A DNA stretch of 64,000 nucleotides from Nocardia higoensis NBRC 100133 (GTDB taxonomy: Bacteria; Actinomycetota; Actinomycetes; Mycobacteriales; Mycobacteriaceae): NCBI RefSeq assembly GCF_000308595.1, contig NZ_BAGA01000074.1, positions 91,459 through 155,458 on the forward strand, written 5' to 3'. Below the pieces are notes generated by a model. That model searched no databases, was not told the origin of the DNA, and was given only the letters and a program-made list of their open reading frames with translations. This document shows, one piece after another, positions 45,170 to 54,471 of this stretch. The stretch's first letter is position 1. Every line of letters starts with the position of its first letter. Position numbers and translations under genes: made by a program.

Positions 45170-45763
45170 GTGACCACGAACGCCGCCGACCGCATCCTCA
45201 CCGTCCCCAATGTGCTGAGCGTGCTGCGCCTGGTCGGAGTACCGGTGTTCCTGTGGTTGATGCTGGTCGAACATGCCGACGGCTGGGCCTTCGCGCTGCT
45301 GATCGCCAGCGGCCTCACCGACTTCCTGGACGGCAAGCTCGCCAGGCTGCTCGATCAGGGTTCCCGGCTCGGCGCGATCCTCGATCCGTTCGTCGACCGG
45401 CTGTTCCTGGTGACCACCCTGGCGGCCTTCGTGGTGCGCGGACTGCTGCCCTGGTGGGTGGCCGTGCTGCTGATCGGGCGTGATGTCGTGTTGGCGCTGC
45501 TGCTGCCGATCTACCGCCGTCGCGATCTCGACCCGCCCGAGGTGATCTACCTCGGCAAAGCCGCCACTTTCGCGTTGATGTCGGCGCTGCCGTGGCTGCT
45601 GGCGGGGGAGATGGATTGGCCGCTGGACGGATTCGGCGCGGCCTTCGGTGCGGCGTTGTTGATCTGGGGCACCGTGGCCTATCTGTGGACCGGCCTGTTG
45701 TACGCGGGCAAGGCGGTCGCGGTGGCGCGTGCGATACCGGCTGTGCGGCACCGTCACCCATAG
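45170..45763 (+). CDS. pgsA2: CDP-alcohol phosphatidyltransferase, PgsA2-like
   Basis: The 197-residue membrane enzyme has the family signature D-G-x2-A-R-x8-G-x3-D-x3-D visible in FLDGKLARLLDQGSRLGAILDPFVDR and about five helices. It transfers a phosphatidyl group from CDP-diacylglycerol to an alcohol; the acceptor is not certain. The location, directly upstream of gcvH and garA, matches Rv1822 (pgsA2) of M. tuberculosis. It starts with GTG at 45170. Confidence 0.87.
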   Translation: MTTNAADRILTVPNVLSVLRLVGVPVFLWLMLVEHADGWAFALLIASGLTDFLDGKLARLLDQGSRLGAILDPFVDRLFLVTTLAAFVVRGLLPWWVAVLLIGRDVVLALLLPIYRRRDLDPPEVIYLGKAATFALMSALPWLLAGEMDWPLDGFGAAFGAALLIWGTVAYLWTGLLYAGKAVAVARAIPAVRHRHP

Positions 45764-45805
45764 CGGATAAGGTTGCGTGCAACGTTCACGACGAAAGGAC
45801 GCCAC

Positions 45806-46204
45806 GTGGCACTGACCCCCGAGGATCTGCGCTACACCGAGGAACACGAGTGGGTACGCCGGATCGGCCCTACCCGGGTGCGAGTCGGCATCACCGACTA
45901 CGCGCAGTCCCAGCTCGGCGATGTCGTGTTCGTTCAACTGCCGGACGTGCCACGCACGGCCGATGCGGGGGAGAGCGTCGCAGAGGTGGAGTCGACCAAG
46001 AGCGTTTCCGACATCTACGCGCCTCTCGCCGCGAAAATCGTTGTGGTGAACGAGGAATTGTCCGCCGCGCCGGAGACGCTGAACGCCGATCCGTACGGTG
46101 CCGGGTGGCTGTTCGAGGCCGAGGTCGAGGACGCTTCCGCACTCGACATCACACTCGGTGAACTGCTGGATGCGGCAGGTTATCAAGGAGTTATCGGGGG
46201 CTGA
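45806..46204 (+). CDS. gcvH: glycine cleavage system H protein
   Basis: The 132-residue lipoyl carrier of the glycine cleavage complex has the lipoylated Lys65 in the segment VAEVESTKSVSDIYAP. The start is the GTG at 45806, after GAAAGGA; the frame extends 11 codons upstream. It shuttles the aminomethyl group from GcvP, encoded 3 kb downstream in the same orientation. gcvT is not in this window. Confidence 0.94.
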   Translation: MALTPEDLRYTEEHEWVRRIGPTRVRVGITDYAQSQLGDVVFVQLPDVPRTADAGESVAEVESTKSVSDIYAPLAAKIVVVNEELSAAPETLNADPYGAGWLFEAEVEDASALDITLGELLDAAGYQGVIGG

Positions 46205-46368
46205 ATCGGCCTTCCCGGTTCCCCCTGCACGGGCAGCCCCCGGCAGGGTACGGTCAAAGCCAACGGATGAGTCGGCGCATTCGCGCGGGCATTCTGCCGA
46301 CACGGACTCGTGTCGACCAAAGCATCACCTGCTTGCATGGATAATCAGGTTCGAGGAGGAGAGAAACG

Positions 46369-46851
46369 GTGAGCGAGAACAAAGACCCGGGGTACCAGGA
46401 GACCGCGGCCGAGACGACGTCGGTCTTCCGCGCGGATTTCCTGAACGAGGTCGACGCGTCGCGCTCCGAGCAGACCGGCGAACCGCCGGTCCAGGGGGTC
46501 GAGGGCCTACCGGCGGGAGCCGCTCTCCTTGTCGTCAAGCGCGGGCCGAACGCCGGGTCGAGGTTTCTGCTGGATCAGCCCACCACCTCGGCGGGTCGCC
46601 ATCCCGACAGCGACATCTTCCTCGACGATGTCACCGTCAGCCGGCGGCACGCGGAGTTCCGTCAGGACGACGACACCTTCCAGGTGGTCGATGTGGGCAG
46701 CCTGAACGGCACCTACGTCAACCGGGAACCGGTGGACTCCTCCGAACTGCAGAACGGTGACGAGGTACAGATCGGCAAGTTCCGCTTGGTATTCCTGACC
46801 GGGCCGCGCGCGCAGGCGAACGAGTCCTCGGCAGGCGCGGGAAGCCTGTGA
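46369..46851 (+). CDS. garA: FHA-domain regulator GarA (OdhI)
   Basis: The 160-residue protein has the N-terminal phospho-switch motif AAETTSVFRADFL, whose Thr pair is phosphorylated by PknB/PknG in mycobacteria. A single FHA domain follows (SAGRHPDSDIFLDDVTVSRRH, then NGTYVNREPV). Unphosphorylated, it binds and controls 2-oxoglutarate dehydrogenase and glutamate enzymes. The GTG at 46369 follows a GAGGAGGAG ribosome site. Confidence 0.94.
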   Translation: MSENKDPGYQETAAETTSVFRADFLNEVDASRSEQTGEPPVQGVEGLPAGAALLVVKRGPNAGSRFLLDQPTTSAGRHPDSDIFLDDVTVSRRHAEFRQDDDTFQVVDVGSLNGTYVNREPVDSSELQNGDEVQIGKFRLVFLTGPRAQANESSAGAGSL

Positions 46852-46883
46852 CACCGCCTCGGGCGGCAGTGTCGGGCGGTGTC
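46850..46883 (+). terminator. hairpin at the end of garA
   Basis: GACACCGCC (46850-46858) pairs with GGCGGTGTC (46875-46883). The stem overlaps the garA stop codon and lies before the next gene, so it may end or attenuate the transcript. Confidence 0.45.
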
Positions 46884-46940
46884 GGTCTCAGGAGCGGTGT
46901 CGCCCGGAACAGGCTGGGGGACGGGAAGGGCTAGGCGACG

Positions 46941-47741
46941 GTGAGTGGTGCGGCGCAGTGGGCACGCGGAGGGATGTCGATCGGTTCCGTGCTCGACCTG
47001 CTGCGCCCGGACTTCCCCGACGTCACCATTTCCAAGATCCGGTTCCTCGAATCCGAGGGATTGATCCGCCCCGAGCGTACGCCGTCGGGATACCGGCGGT
47101 TCTCGGTGGCCGACTGTGAGCGTCTGCGGTTCATCCTGACCGCGCAGCGCGACCAGTACCTGCCGCTGAAGGTGATCAAGGAACAGCTCGAGGCGATCGA
47201 CAGCGGGGCGGCGACGCTCGGTGTCCGGGAAGCGCGCGCCCGCTCGCATCCCGGTCGGCCGGGCGCCCCGGAATCGGAGCGTTCCGCGGGCGCCGCCGGA
47301 CGCACCACCGCCCGTCCGCTCAATGTGGTGGGTGAGTCGGTGAGCCCGGAGGAATTGCGCTTCGATCACGAAATCCGGCTCACCCGAAGCGATCTGCTCG
47401 CTCGAGCCGGCGTCGACGAGAAGTTTCTCAACGATCTCGTCCGGGCGAATCTGGTCGTTCCCGGCCCGGCCGGTTTCTTCGGCGCCGACGACGTGCCGCT
47501 GGTACGGACCGCCCGCGCGATGGCCGAATTCGGACTCGAAGCGCGCCATCTGCGGGCCTTCAAGCTGGCCGCCGACCGGGAAGCGGCATTGCTGGCCCAG
47601 ATCGCCGCGCCGATCGCCAAGAGCCGGGACGCGGGCGCGCGGGCGCGCGCCGAGGAGACCGTGCGCGAGCTCGCGGCCTTGTCGCTGAGCTTGCACACGC
47701 ACCTGGTGAAAGCCGCGGTCCGCAACGCGCTCGGCAACTGA
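46941..47741 (+). CDS. ftsR: MerR-family regulator FtsR (Rv1828-like)
   Basis: The 266-residue protein has an N-terminal MerR winged helix (VTISKIRFLESEGLIRPERTPSGYRRF) and a second, degenerate helix-turn-helix C-terminal domain (LTRSDLLARAGVDEKFLNDLV). This is the layout of Rv1828/FtsR, which activates ftsZ in corynebacteria. Metal- or thiol-binding Cys residues are absent from the C-terminus. Position between garA and the nuclease is conserved in the mycolata. Confidence 0.88.
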   Translation: MSGAAQWARGGMSIGSVLDLLRPDFPDVTISKIRFLESEGLIRPERTPSGYRRFSVADCERLRFILTAQRDQYLPLKVIKEQLEAIDSGAATLGVREARARSHPGRPGAPESERSAGAAGRTTARPLNVVGESVSPEELRFDHEIRLTRSDLLARAGVDEKFLNDLVRANLVVPGPAGFFGADDVPLVRTARAMAEFGLEARHLRAFKLAADREAALLAQIAAPIAKSRDAGARARAEETVRELAALSLSLHTHLVKAAVRNALGN

Positions 47742-47878
47742 GCCCCGCGGCCGGCCCCGTTTCGACCACAGGTCGCCCCGGTCGATCGCGGCACCTCCGC
47801 GAATTCGCCTAGACTCGTATTCACGGCGAGCTCTGCGGCGGTCGGGCCGGGCGGTCGGCGATTATGGGAGGCAGTGGC

Positions 47879-48352
47879 ATGAGTGAAATGCGTGTGATCG
47901 GCATCCGCGTCGAGCAGCCACAGAACCAGCCGGTGCTGTTGCTCCGGGAGGTGTCCGGGGAGAGGTACCTGCCCATATGGATCGGGCAGGCCGAGGCCGC
48001 GGCCATCGTGCTCGAACAGGAGCGGGTGACTCCGGTGCGCCCGCTGACCCACGATCTGATCAAGATCATGATCACCGAACTCGGGCACACGCTCAAAGAG
48101 GTGCGGATCGTGGATCTGAAACAGGGCACCTTCTACGCCGACCTGGTGTTCGAGAACGATCTGCGGATCTCGGCGCGCCCCTCGGATTCGATTGCCATCG
48201 CGCTGCGCGTGGGTTGCCCGATCTATGCCGAGGAGCCGGTACTCGAGGAAGCGGGTCTGGTCATGCCCGACGAGCGCGAGGACGAGGTCGAGAAGTTCAA
48301 GGAGTTCCTCGAGTCGGTGTCGCCGGACGATTTCAAAGCCACCGACAGCTGA
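47879..48352 (+). CDS. bifunctional nuclease family protein (Rv1829-like)
   Basis: The 157-residue BFN-domain protein (DUF151) has LLREVSGERYLPIWIGQAEAAAI, then LEQERVTPVRPLTHDLIKIM, KQGTFYADLVFEND, and ARPSDSIAIALRVGCPIY. Plant homologues have DNase and RNase activity; the bacterial role is not settled. The ATG at 47879 follows GGGAGG. It lies between two MerR genes exactly as Rv1829 lies between Rv1828 and Rv1830. Confidence 0.88.
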   Translation: MSEMRVIGIRVEQPQNQPVLLLREVSGERYLPIWIGQAEAAAIVLEQERVTPVRPLTHDLIKIMITELGHTLKEVRIVDLKQGTFYADLVFENDLRISARPSDSIAIALRVGCPIYAEEPVLEEAGLVMPDEREDEVEKFKEFLESVSPDDFKATDS

Positions 48353-48555
48353 TTATCTCTACACCTGAAGTACAGCCTGAGACTTTTACTGCGCGTGTCG
48401 TTTGGTCGGACGACACCCGTGCCCGGACAATCGACGGGAGTAATCTCGATAGTCGGGCCGTGCTCGTCGGCGATGTGTCTTCGCGGCGAGCATCGGTCGC
48501 TAACGGAGTCGGGTCATCCATGGGGCCAGGCGTCGGCGGAGCAAGGGAGTGGTCA

Positions 48556-49113
48556 ATGGCAGAGCAATCGCGGGATGTGGTACAGCCAGGCCTGTTCCCC
48601 AATGACGCGGTGCCGGACGATCTGGTCGGCTACCGGGTTCCCAGCGCGTGTCAGGTCGCCGGCATCACCTACCGTCAGCTCGATTACTGGGCCAGAACCG
48701 GTCTGGTCGTGCCCTCGATCCGCAGCGCGGCCGGTTCGGGAAGTCAGCGGCTCTATTCGTTCAAGGACATTCTGGTCCTGAAGATCGTCAAGCGACTGCT
48801 CGACGCCGGGATCTCGCTGCAGAACATTCGCATCGCGGTGGATCATCTGCGTAGTCGCGGTGTCGAGGATCTGGCCGGTATCACCCTGTTCTCCGACGGA
48901 ACTTCGGTCTACGAATGCACCTCGCCCGAGGAGGTCGTCGATTTACTGCAGGGCGGCCAGGGCGTGTTCGGAATCGCGGTCAGCGGCGCGATGCGGGAAC
49001 TGACCGGCGTCATCGCGAATTTCCCGGCCGAACGCGCCGCGGCGATCACCGAGCGCCCCGAGGACGAATTGTCCTACCGTCGCAAAGCGCGGATGAATCG
49101 CGCCACCGGATAG
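48556..49113 (+). CDS. MerR-family regulator (Rv1830-like, ResR/McdR)
   Basis: The 185-residue protein has a MerR helix-turn-helix (ACQVAGITYRQLDYWARTGLV) that continues SGSQRLYSFKDILVLKIVKRLLDAGISLQ, and a small C-terminal domain. The M. tuberculosis homologue Rv1830 (ResR/McdR) controls growth recovery and cell division. The ATG at 48556 follows GGGAG. The 200-base gap before it may hold its own promoter. Confidence 0.88.
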   Translation: MAEQSRDVVQPGLFPNDAVPDDLVGYRVPSACQVAGITYRQLDYWARTGLVVPSIRSAAGSGSQRLYSFKDILVLKIVKRLLDAGISLQNIRIAVDHLRSRGVEDLAGITLFSDGTSVYECTSPEEVVDLLQGGQGVFGIAVSGAMRELTGVIANFPAERAAAITERPEDELSYRRKARMNRATG

Positions 49114-49216
49114 GCGTACATCGGCGTTCGCCGGCGGTTCGCCGGAGTGACGAGCGCGACACTGCCGCCGACGCCTGGATTCGCAGAGCCCCGGCCTAGA
49201 CTGGGTGGGCGTCGCG

Positions 49217-49432
49217 TCGTGCGGGAGAGTCCCGGTTTGCTGGAACCGGGCGCCGAAGGAGCAACACCTCCCCGTCAACCTCTCAGGCACCAGGACCGTA
49301 CGACCTTCGACGCCTCTGGAAAGCGGTGATCCGCGCGCACGCGCGGTAGCGCCCGCCCACGGGGAAAGGGACTCGGCTCCGCACCGGGTTCCCGAATCTC
49401 TCAGGCACCAGCGACAGAGGGGGAGGGCAGGA
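49217..49432 (+). promoter_or_regulatory. tandem glycine riboswitch
   Basis: Two consecutive glycine aptamers can be read. The first has TGCGGGAGAGTCCCGG, CGCCGAAGGAGCAA, ACCTCTCAGGCACCAGGACCG and CCTCTGGAAAGCGGTGA. The second has CCACGGGGAAAGGG, GAATCTCTCAGGCACCAGCGACAGAGGGGG. Both carry the conserved CTCTCAGGCA core. It lies directly before gcvP, and a GTCGAC-CTG-GTCGAC element near 49438-49452 may belong to the switch platform. Glycine should raise gcvP expression. Confidence 0.93.
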
Positions 49433-49474
49433 AACTGTCGACCTGGTCGACCCCGCCCGCCTGGAGTTGCCGCC

Positions 49475-52279
49475 GTGACCCGATCATCCTTCGCCGACCG
49501 TCATATCGGTCCCGATGCCGACGAGCTGACCAGAATTCTCGAGGTCGTCGGCGTCGGCTCGCTCGACGCGCTGGCCACGGCCGCGCTGCCCGCGAGCATC
49601 CTCGACGAGGCCGGCGGCCCGCTGGCCGCCCTGCCGCCGGCCGTGAGCGAACACGAGGCGCTGGCCCAGCTCTCGGCGCTGGCCGCCTCGAACACCGTCG
49701 CGACGTCGATGATCGGCCTGGGCTATTACGACACCCTGACCCCGCCGGTGCTGGTGCGCAATCTCATCGAGAACCCGGCCTGGTACACCGCGTACACGCC
49801 CTATCAGCCGGAGATCAGCCAGGGCAGGCTCGAGGCGCTGCTCAATTTCCAGACCATGGTCTCGGATCTGACCGGCATGCAGGTCGCCAACGCGTCGATG
49901 CTGGACGAGGCCACCGCGGCCGCCGAAGCCATGACGCTGCTGCGTCGCGCCGGGAAGTCCCGCTCGGCCCGGCTGGTGATCGACGTCGATCTGTTCCCGC
50001 AGACCCGCACCGTGCTGTGCACCCGCGCGGAACCGCTCGGCATCGAGATCGTCGAGGCCGATCTGGCGTCGCAGGGGCTGCCGGAGGGTGAATTCTTCGG
50101 GGTCGTCGTGCAGACACCGGGCGCTTCCGGGCGGCTGGTCGACTGGTCGTCGCTGATCGAGGCCGCGCACGAGCGCGGCGCGCTGGTCGCCGCGGGGGCC
50201 GATCTGCTGGCGATGACACTGGTGACTCCGCCCGGCGAGCAGGGCGCGGACGCGTGTTTCGGCACCACCCAGCGCTTCGGTGTGCCGATGGGCTTCGGCG
50301 GTCCGCATGCCGGCTATCTCGCGGTGCGCACCGCGCACGCGCGTCAGTTGCCCGGCCGGCTCGTCGGGGTGTCGAAGGACGCCGACGGCAATGCCGCCTA
50401 CCGGCTCGCGTTGCAGACCCGGGAACAGCACATCCGCCGGGAGAAGGCCACCTCGAACATCTGCACCGCCCAGGTGCTGCTGGCGATTCTGGCCGCGATG
50501 TACGCGAGCTACCACGGCGCCGACGGGCTGCGCGCGATCGCGCGGCGGGTGCACGCGCAGGCCGAACGCCTCGCCGGGGCCCTGGGTGACGCGCTGGTGC
50601 ACGACCGCTTCTTCGACACCGTGCTGGCCCGGGTCCCCGGTCATGCCGAGGCCGTGGTCGCCAAGGCCGCCGCGTGCGGGATCAACCTGCGCCTGGTCGA
50701 CGCCGACCACGTGGCGGTGGCCTGCGACGAGGCCACCACCGACGCCCACATCGAGTCCGTGCTCGATGCCTTCGGCGTCGCGGCGGCCGAACCGGCGGCC
50801 GTGCGCATCGAGGACCGCGCCTCGGACTACCTGACCCACCCGGCGTTCACCCGCTACCGCACCGAGACCGCGATGCTGCGCTACCTGCGCGGGCTGTCGG
50901 ACAAGGACATCGCCTTGGACCGCAGCATGATTCCGCTGGGCTCGTGCACCATGAAGCTCAACGCCACCGCGGAGATGGAGCCGATCACCTGGCCAGGTTT
51001 CAGCAAGCTGCATCCCTACGCCCCGGTGGCGGACGTGCCGGGCATGCTGAAGCTGATCGAGGATCTGGAGACCTGGCTGGCCGAGATCACCGGCTACGAC
51101 GCGGTGAGCCTGCAGCCCAACGCGGGCAGCCAGGGCGAGTACGCGGGGCTGCTGGCGATCCGCCGCTACCACCTCGATCGCGGCGACACCCATCGCGACA
51201 CCTGCCTGATCCCCTCCAGCGCGCACGGCACCAATGCCGCCTCCGCGGCCATGGCGGGTCTGCGGGTGGAGATGGTGAAGTGCCGGGACAACGGTGATGT
51301 CGACCTCGACGACCTGCGCGCCAAGATCGCCGATCACGCCGAGCGGTTGGCCTGCATCATGATCACCTACCCCTCCACGCACGGCGTCTACGAGCACGAG
51401 ATCGCCGATCTGTGCGCGCTGGTGCACGACGCGGGCGGCCAGGTCTACGTCGACGGCGCGAACCTCAACGCACTGGTCGGCCTGGCCCGGCCGGGGCGCT
51501 TCGGCGGCGACGTCAGCCACCTCAACCTGCACAAGACGTTCTGCATCCCGCACGGCGGCGGCGGCCCCGGTGTCGGCCCGGTCGCGGTGCGCTCGCACCT
51601 GGCCGAGTATCTGCCGGGCGATCCGCTGGAGCCGGGCTCGCACGCGGTCGCGGCGGCCCGCTACGGCTCGGCCTCGATCCTGCCCATCACCTGGGCGTAC
51701 ATCCGCATGATGGGCGCCGACGGCCTGCGCCGGGCGACGCTGTCGGCGATCGCCTCGGCCAATTACCTGGCCCGCCGCCTCGACGAGTACTTCCCGGTGC
51801 TCTACACCGGCGAGAACGGCATGGTGGCCCACGAGTGCATCCTCGACCTGCGCGAGATCACCAAGCGCACCGGCGTCACCGTCGACGATGTGGCAAAGCG
51901 TCTGGCGGACTACGGTTTCCACGCGCCGACCATGAGCTTCCCGGTCGCCGGCACCCTGATGGTGGAGCCGACCGAGAGCGAGGACCTGGCCGAGCTCGAC
52001 GAGTTCGTCGAGGCGATGATCGCCATCCGCGCCGAGATCGACCAGGTGGGCTCGGGTGTGTGGCCGGTGGCGGACAATCCGCTGCGCGGCGCCCCGCATA
52101 CCGCCGAGTGCCTGGTCGGGGAGTGGGACCACCCGTACTCGCGTGAGATCGCCGTCTACCCGCGCGGTCTCGGGCACAGCCGGGCCAAGGTGTGGCCGTC
52201 GGTGCGGCGCATCGACGGTGCGTTCGGCGACCGCAATCTGGTCTGCTCCTGCCCGCCGCTGGCGGCCTACACGGAGTGA
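49475..52279 (+). CDS. gcvP: glycine dehydrogenase (P protein)
   Basis: The 934-residue PLP enzyme of the glycine cleavage system is a fused alpha-beta P protein. It opens with [13 protein letters not shown], has ERPA-type N-terminal half landmarks [33 protein letters not shown] and [19 protein letters not shown], and PLP Lys in [19 protein letters not shown]. It decarboxylates glycine and passes the aminomethyl group to GcvH. The GTG at 49475 follows GGAG. Its 3' end overlaps the convergent tetR by 13 bases. Confidence 0.96.
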   Translation: MTRSSFADRHIGPDADELTRILEVVGVGSLDALATAALPASILDEAGGPLAALPPAVSEHEALAQLSALAASNTVATSMIGLGYYDTLTPPVLVRNLIENPAWYTAYTPYQPEISQGRLEALLNFQTMVSDLTGMQVANASMLDEATAAAEAMTLLRRAGKSRSARLVIDVDLFPQTRTVLCTRAEPLGIEIVEADLASQGLPEGEFFGVVVQTPGASGRLVDWSSLIEAAHERGALVAAGADLLAMTLVTPPGEQGADACFGTTQRFGVPMGFGGPHAGYLAVRTAHARQLPGRLVGVSKDADGNAAYRLALQTREQHIRREKATSNICTAQVLLAILAAMYASYHGADGLRAIARRVHAQAERLAGALGDALVHDRFFDTVLARVPGHAEAVVAKAAACGINLRLVDADHVAVACDEATTDAHIESVLDAFGVAAAEPAAVRIEDRASDYLTHPAFTRYRTETAMLRYLRGLSDKDIALDRSMIPLGSCTMKLNATAEMEPITWPGFSKLHPYAPVADVPGMLKLIEDLETWLAEITGYDAVSLQPNAGSQGEYAGLLAIRRYHLDRGDTHRDTCLIPSSAHGTNAASAAMAGLRVEMVKCRDNGDVDLDDLRAKIADHAERLACIMITYPSTHGVYEHEIADLCALVHDAGGQVYVDGANLNALVGLARPGRFGGDVSHLNLHKTFCIPHGGGGPGVGPVAVRSHLAEYLPGDPLEPGSHAVAAARYGSASILPITWAYIRMMGADGLRRATLSAIASANYLARRLDEYFPVLYTGENGMVAHECILDLREITKRTGVTVDDVAKRLADYGFHAPTMSFPVAGTLMVEPTESEDLAELDEFVEAMIAIRAEIDQVGSGVWPVADNPLRGAPHTAECLVGEWDHPYSREIAVYPRGLGHSRAKVWPSVRRIDGAFGDRNLVCSCPPLAAYTE

Positions 52280-52890
52280 TCCGCTGCCGCGCCGGGCTCC
52301 CGATCGAGGAGTCCGGCGCGGGCCGCCGCGGCCGCGATGTCGGCGATGCGGCGGGTGAACGACTCGTCCACCGGCTCGTGGGTGATGAGCAGCCGGTGGA
52401 AAACCGGGGCGACCGCATACCGGATCACCGCCGCGGCGTCGACCTCGGGGGAGATCTCGCCGCGGGCCACCGCGCGTTCGACCAGCACCGCGCACTGGCG
52501 ATGCCGGGCGCGGTAGAACTCGCGCAGCGCGTCGGCGGCCTCCGCGCTCTGCAGTGCCGCGGCGACGAAGGCGGTCGACACCGGTCCCGCGTCCGGATCG
52601 GCGAATCCGGTGTGCACCAGCGTGGTCAGCGCGCGTAGGTCCGTGTCGAGACCACCGGTGTCGGGTAGCGGCCAGGGTTCGTCGGCGGCCAAGGCGAGCG
52701 CGTCGGCGACCAGCCCCGCGGCATTGCGCCAGCGGCGGTAGACGGTGGTCTTGTGGACACCGGAGCGCTGCGCGACATTGTCCACGGTCAGGCCCGGAAA
52801 TCCGTGGGCCACCAGTTCCTCCAGCGTCGCCTGGCGCACGGCGTCGCGCACTCTGGCGCTGCGCCCGCCGGGTCTCTTCGCGGGTTCCAA
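52267..52890 (-). CDS. TetR-family regulator of the resistance module
   Basis: About 207 residues. It has DNA-binding helices [21 protein letters not shown] and [16 protein letters not shown], and a C-terminal TetR domain. The start is the TTG at 52890, six bases after AGGAG; the TTG at 52896 would touch the ribosome site. It is divergent from the ABC-F gene with a 60-base gap and most likely represses the ABC-F/lyase pair until a drug is present. Confidence 0.82.
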   Translation of the reverse strand: MEPAKRPGGRSARVRDAVRQATLEELVAHGFPGLTVDNVAQRSGVHKTTVYRRWRNAAGLVADALALAADEPWPLPDTGGLDTDLRALTTLVHTGFADPDAGPVSTAFVAAALQSAEAADALREFYRARHRQCAVLVERAVARGEISPEVDAAAVIRYAVAPVFHRLLITHEPVDESFTRRIADIAAAAARAGLLDREPGAAADHSV

Positions 52891-52932
52891 AAACAACTCC
52901 TGTTGCGTTAGTCGAGTGCGTGGACTATCTTA

Positions 52933-52943
52933 ATGCTACGCAT
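52933..52943. promoter_or_regulatory. short palindrome in tetR/ABC-F promoter region
   Basis: ATGCTACGCAT is an 11-base palindrome (ATGC/GCAT arms) 8 bases before the ABC-F frame, in the only gap between it and tetR. It is the best operator candidate for the TetR protein, though short. Confidence 0.35.
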
Positions 52944-52950
52944 ATAGCGA

Positions 52951-54471
52951 TTGGAGTTCGGTCTGACCACTCGACGTGTGACCACGCAAGCGAATCCGGC
53001 GACGCAGCTGACGTTGCGCGGGATCGAGAAGTCCTACGGCCCCCGGCTCGTGCTCGACAAGGTGTCGCTCTCGGTCGCTCCCGGCGAGCGGGTGGGCATC
53101 GTCGGCGAGAACGGCTCGGGGAAGTCCACCCTGTTGCGGATCACGGCCGGGATCGAGTCGCCCGACGCGGGCGTCGTGGTCTGTCACGCGCCCGGCGGTG
53201 TCGGCATCGTCGAACAGACACTCGACGCTGAAACCGTAGGCGGGGCAATAGATTCCGCGCTGGCGGAGGTCCGGGAACTCGAGCGGGCCATGCAGCGGGC
53301 CGCCGAGGCGCAGGACATGGAGGCCTACGGCGAACTGCTCACCGCCTTCGAGGCGCGCGACGGCTACCGAGCCGATTTGCGGGTCGAGCAGTCCATGCAC
53401 GGGCTCGGTCTCGGGCAGGTGGGCCGGGAGCGGGAGGTGGCGACGCTGTCCGGTGGCGAAGGGACCCGCCTGGCGCTGGCCTGCCTGCTCGCCGCCTCGC
53501 CGGAGATCCTGTTGCTCGACGAGCCGACCAACCATCTCGACGACGCCGCGCTGACCTGGCTCGAGGAGCGCTTGCGCGCCCATCGCGGCACGGTCGTCGT
53601 GGTCTCGCACGACCGGGTCTTCCTCGATCGCGTGGCCACGGCGGTGGTCCGGGTGGAGGAGGGTGCGGTGACCCGCTTCGGCGGCGGCTACTCGCAGATG
53701 CTCGCCGCGGAAGCCGCCGCGCGCAGGCGCTGGGAGGAGGACTACGCGCGCTGGTGCGTCGAGATCGAGCGGCTGCGCGAGTTCTCCCGCGAGACCGCCC
53801 ACCGGGTCGCCGTGGGCCGCGGGCCGCGGGACAACAACAAGATGGCCTACGACAGGCACGCCGGGCGGGTGCAGAGTTCGGTGTCCTCGCGGGTGCGGCA
53901 GGCAGCCGAGAAGGTACGCAGGCTCGAGGCCGATCCGGTGCCGCGGCCGCCGGAGCCGTTGCGGTTCCGCGCCGGATTCCATGCCGCGCGCCCGGCCCGC
54001 TTCGATCTCGGCGTCCTGGCGCTGGGACCGGGGGAGCGCCTGCTCATCTACGGGCCGAACGGCACGGGGAAGTCCAGGCTGCTCGACCGGATGTACGCCA
54101 CGGTGTCCGGGCGCGTCGGCTACCTGCGCCAGGAGGAGCGATTCGATCCGCGGCAGAGCGTGGTGCAGGCCTACGGCGGTTCCCGCTCGGCGCTGCCGGC
54201 GACCGGCTTGTTCCGCGCCGATGCCCTGGATCAGCCGGTCGGCGCGCTGTCGGAAGGGCAGCGGCGGCGGCTGTCGCTGGCCCGGCTGCTCGCGGGCGAG
54301 CACGATCTGTTGCTACTCGACGAGCCGACCAACCACCTGTCCCTGCGGCTGGTGGAGGAACTGGAGCAGGCGCTGGCCGAGTACCGGGGCGCGCTGGTGG
54401 TGGTGACCCACGATCGCGGGCTGCGGCGCCGGTTCCGGGGCGTGCACATGGAGGTGGGCGAGTTTGCCTGA
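52951..54471 (+). CDS. ABC-F family ATPase, probable ribosomal protection type
   Basis: The 506-residue protein holds two ATPase domains on one chain and no membrane segment. Walker A is GENGSGKST and GPNGTGKSR; signatures are LSGGEGTRLAL and LSEGQRRRLSL; Walker B is [11 protein letters not shown] in both halves. The interdomain linker (RWEEDYARWCVEIERLREFS) is the arm that reaches the ribosomal P site in antibiotic-resistance ABC-F proteins. Start choice is open: TTG at 52951, or GTG at 52978, with no clear ribosome site. It may be leaderless. Its stop overlaps the lyase start. Confidence 0.86.
   Translation: MEFGLTTRRVTTQANPATQLTLRGIEKSYGPRLVLDKVSLSVAPGERVGIVGENGSGKSTLLRITAGIESPDAGVVVCHAPGGVGIVEQTLDAETVGGAIDSALAEVRELERAMQRAAEAQDMEAYGELLTAFEARDGYRADLRVEQSMHGLGLGQVGREREVATLSGGEGTRLALACLLAASPEILLLDEPTNHLDDAALTWLEERLRAHRGTVVVVSHDRVFLDRVATAVVRVEEGAVTRFGGGYSQMLAAEAAARRRWEEDYARWCVEIERLREFSRETAHRVAVGRGPRDNNKMAYDRHAGRVQSSVSSRVRQAAEKVRRLEADPVPRPPEPLRFRAGFHAARPARFDLGVLALGPGERLLIYGPNGTGKSRLLDRMYATVSGRVGYLRQEERFDPRQSVVQAYGGSRSALPATGLFRADALDQPVGALSEGQRRRLSLARLLAGEHDLLLLDEPTNHLSLRLVEELEQALAEYRGALVVVTHDRGLRRRFRGVHMEVGEFA

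Noticed and set aside
45806..46204. Search for a glycine riboswitch also before gcvH.
   Set aside because: The 42-base gap after pgsA2 is too short and has none of the aptamer core.
49484..52495. A 1003-codon frame opposite gcvP.
   Set aside because: gcvP is certain from its PLP motif and length; the antisense translation has no protein-like pattern.
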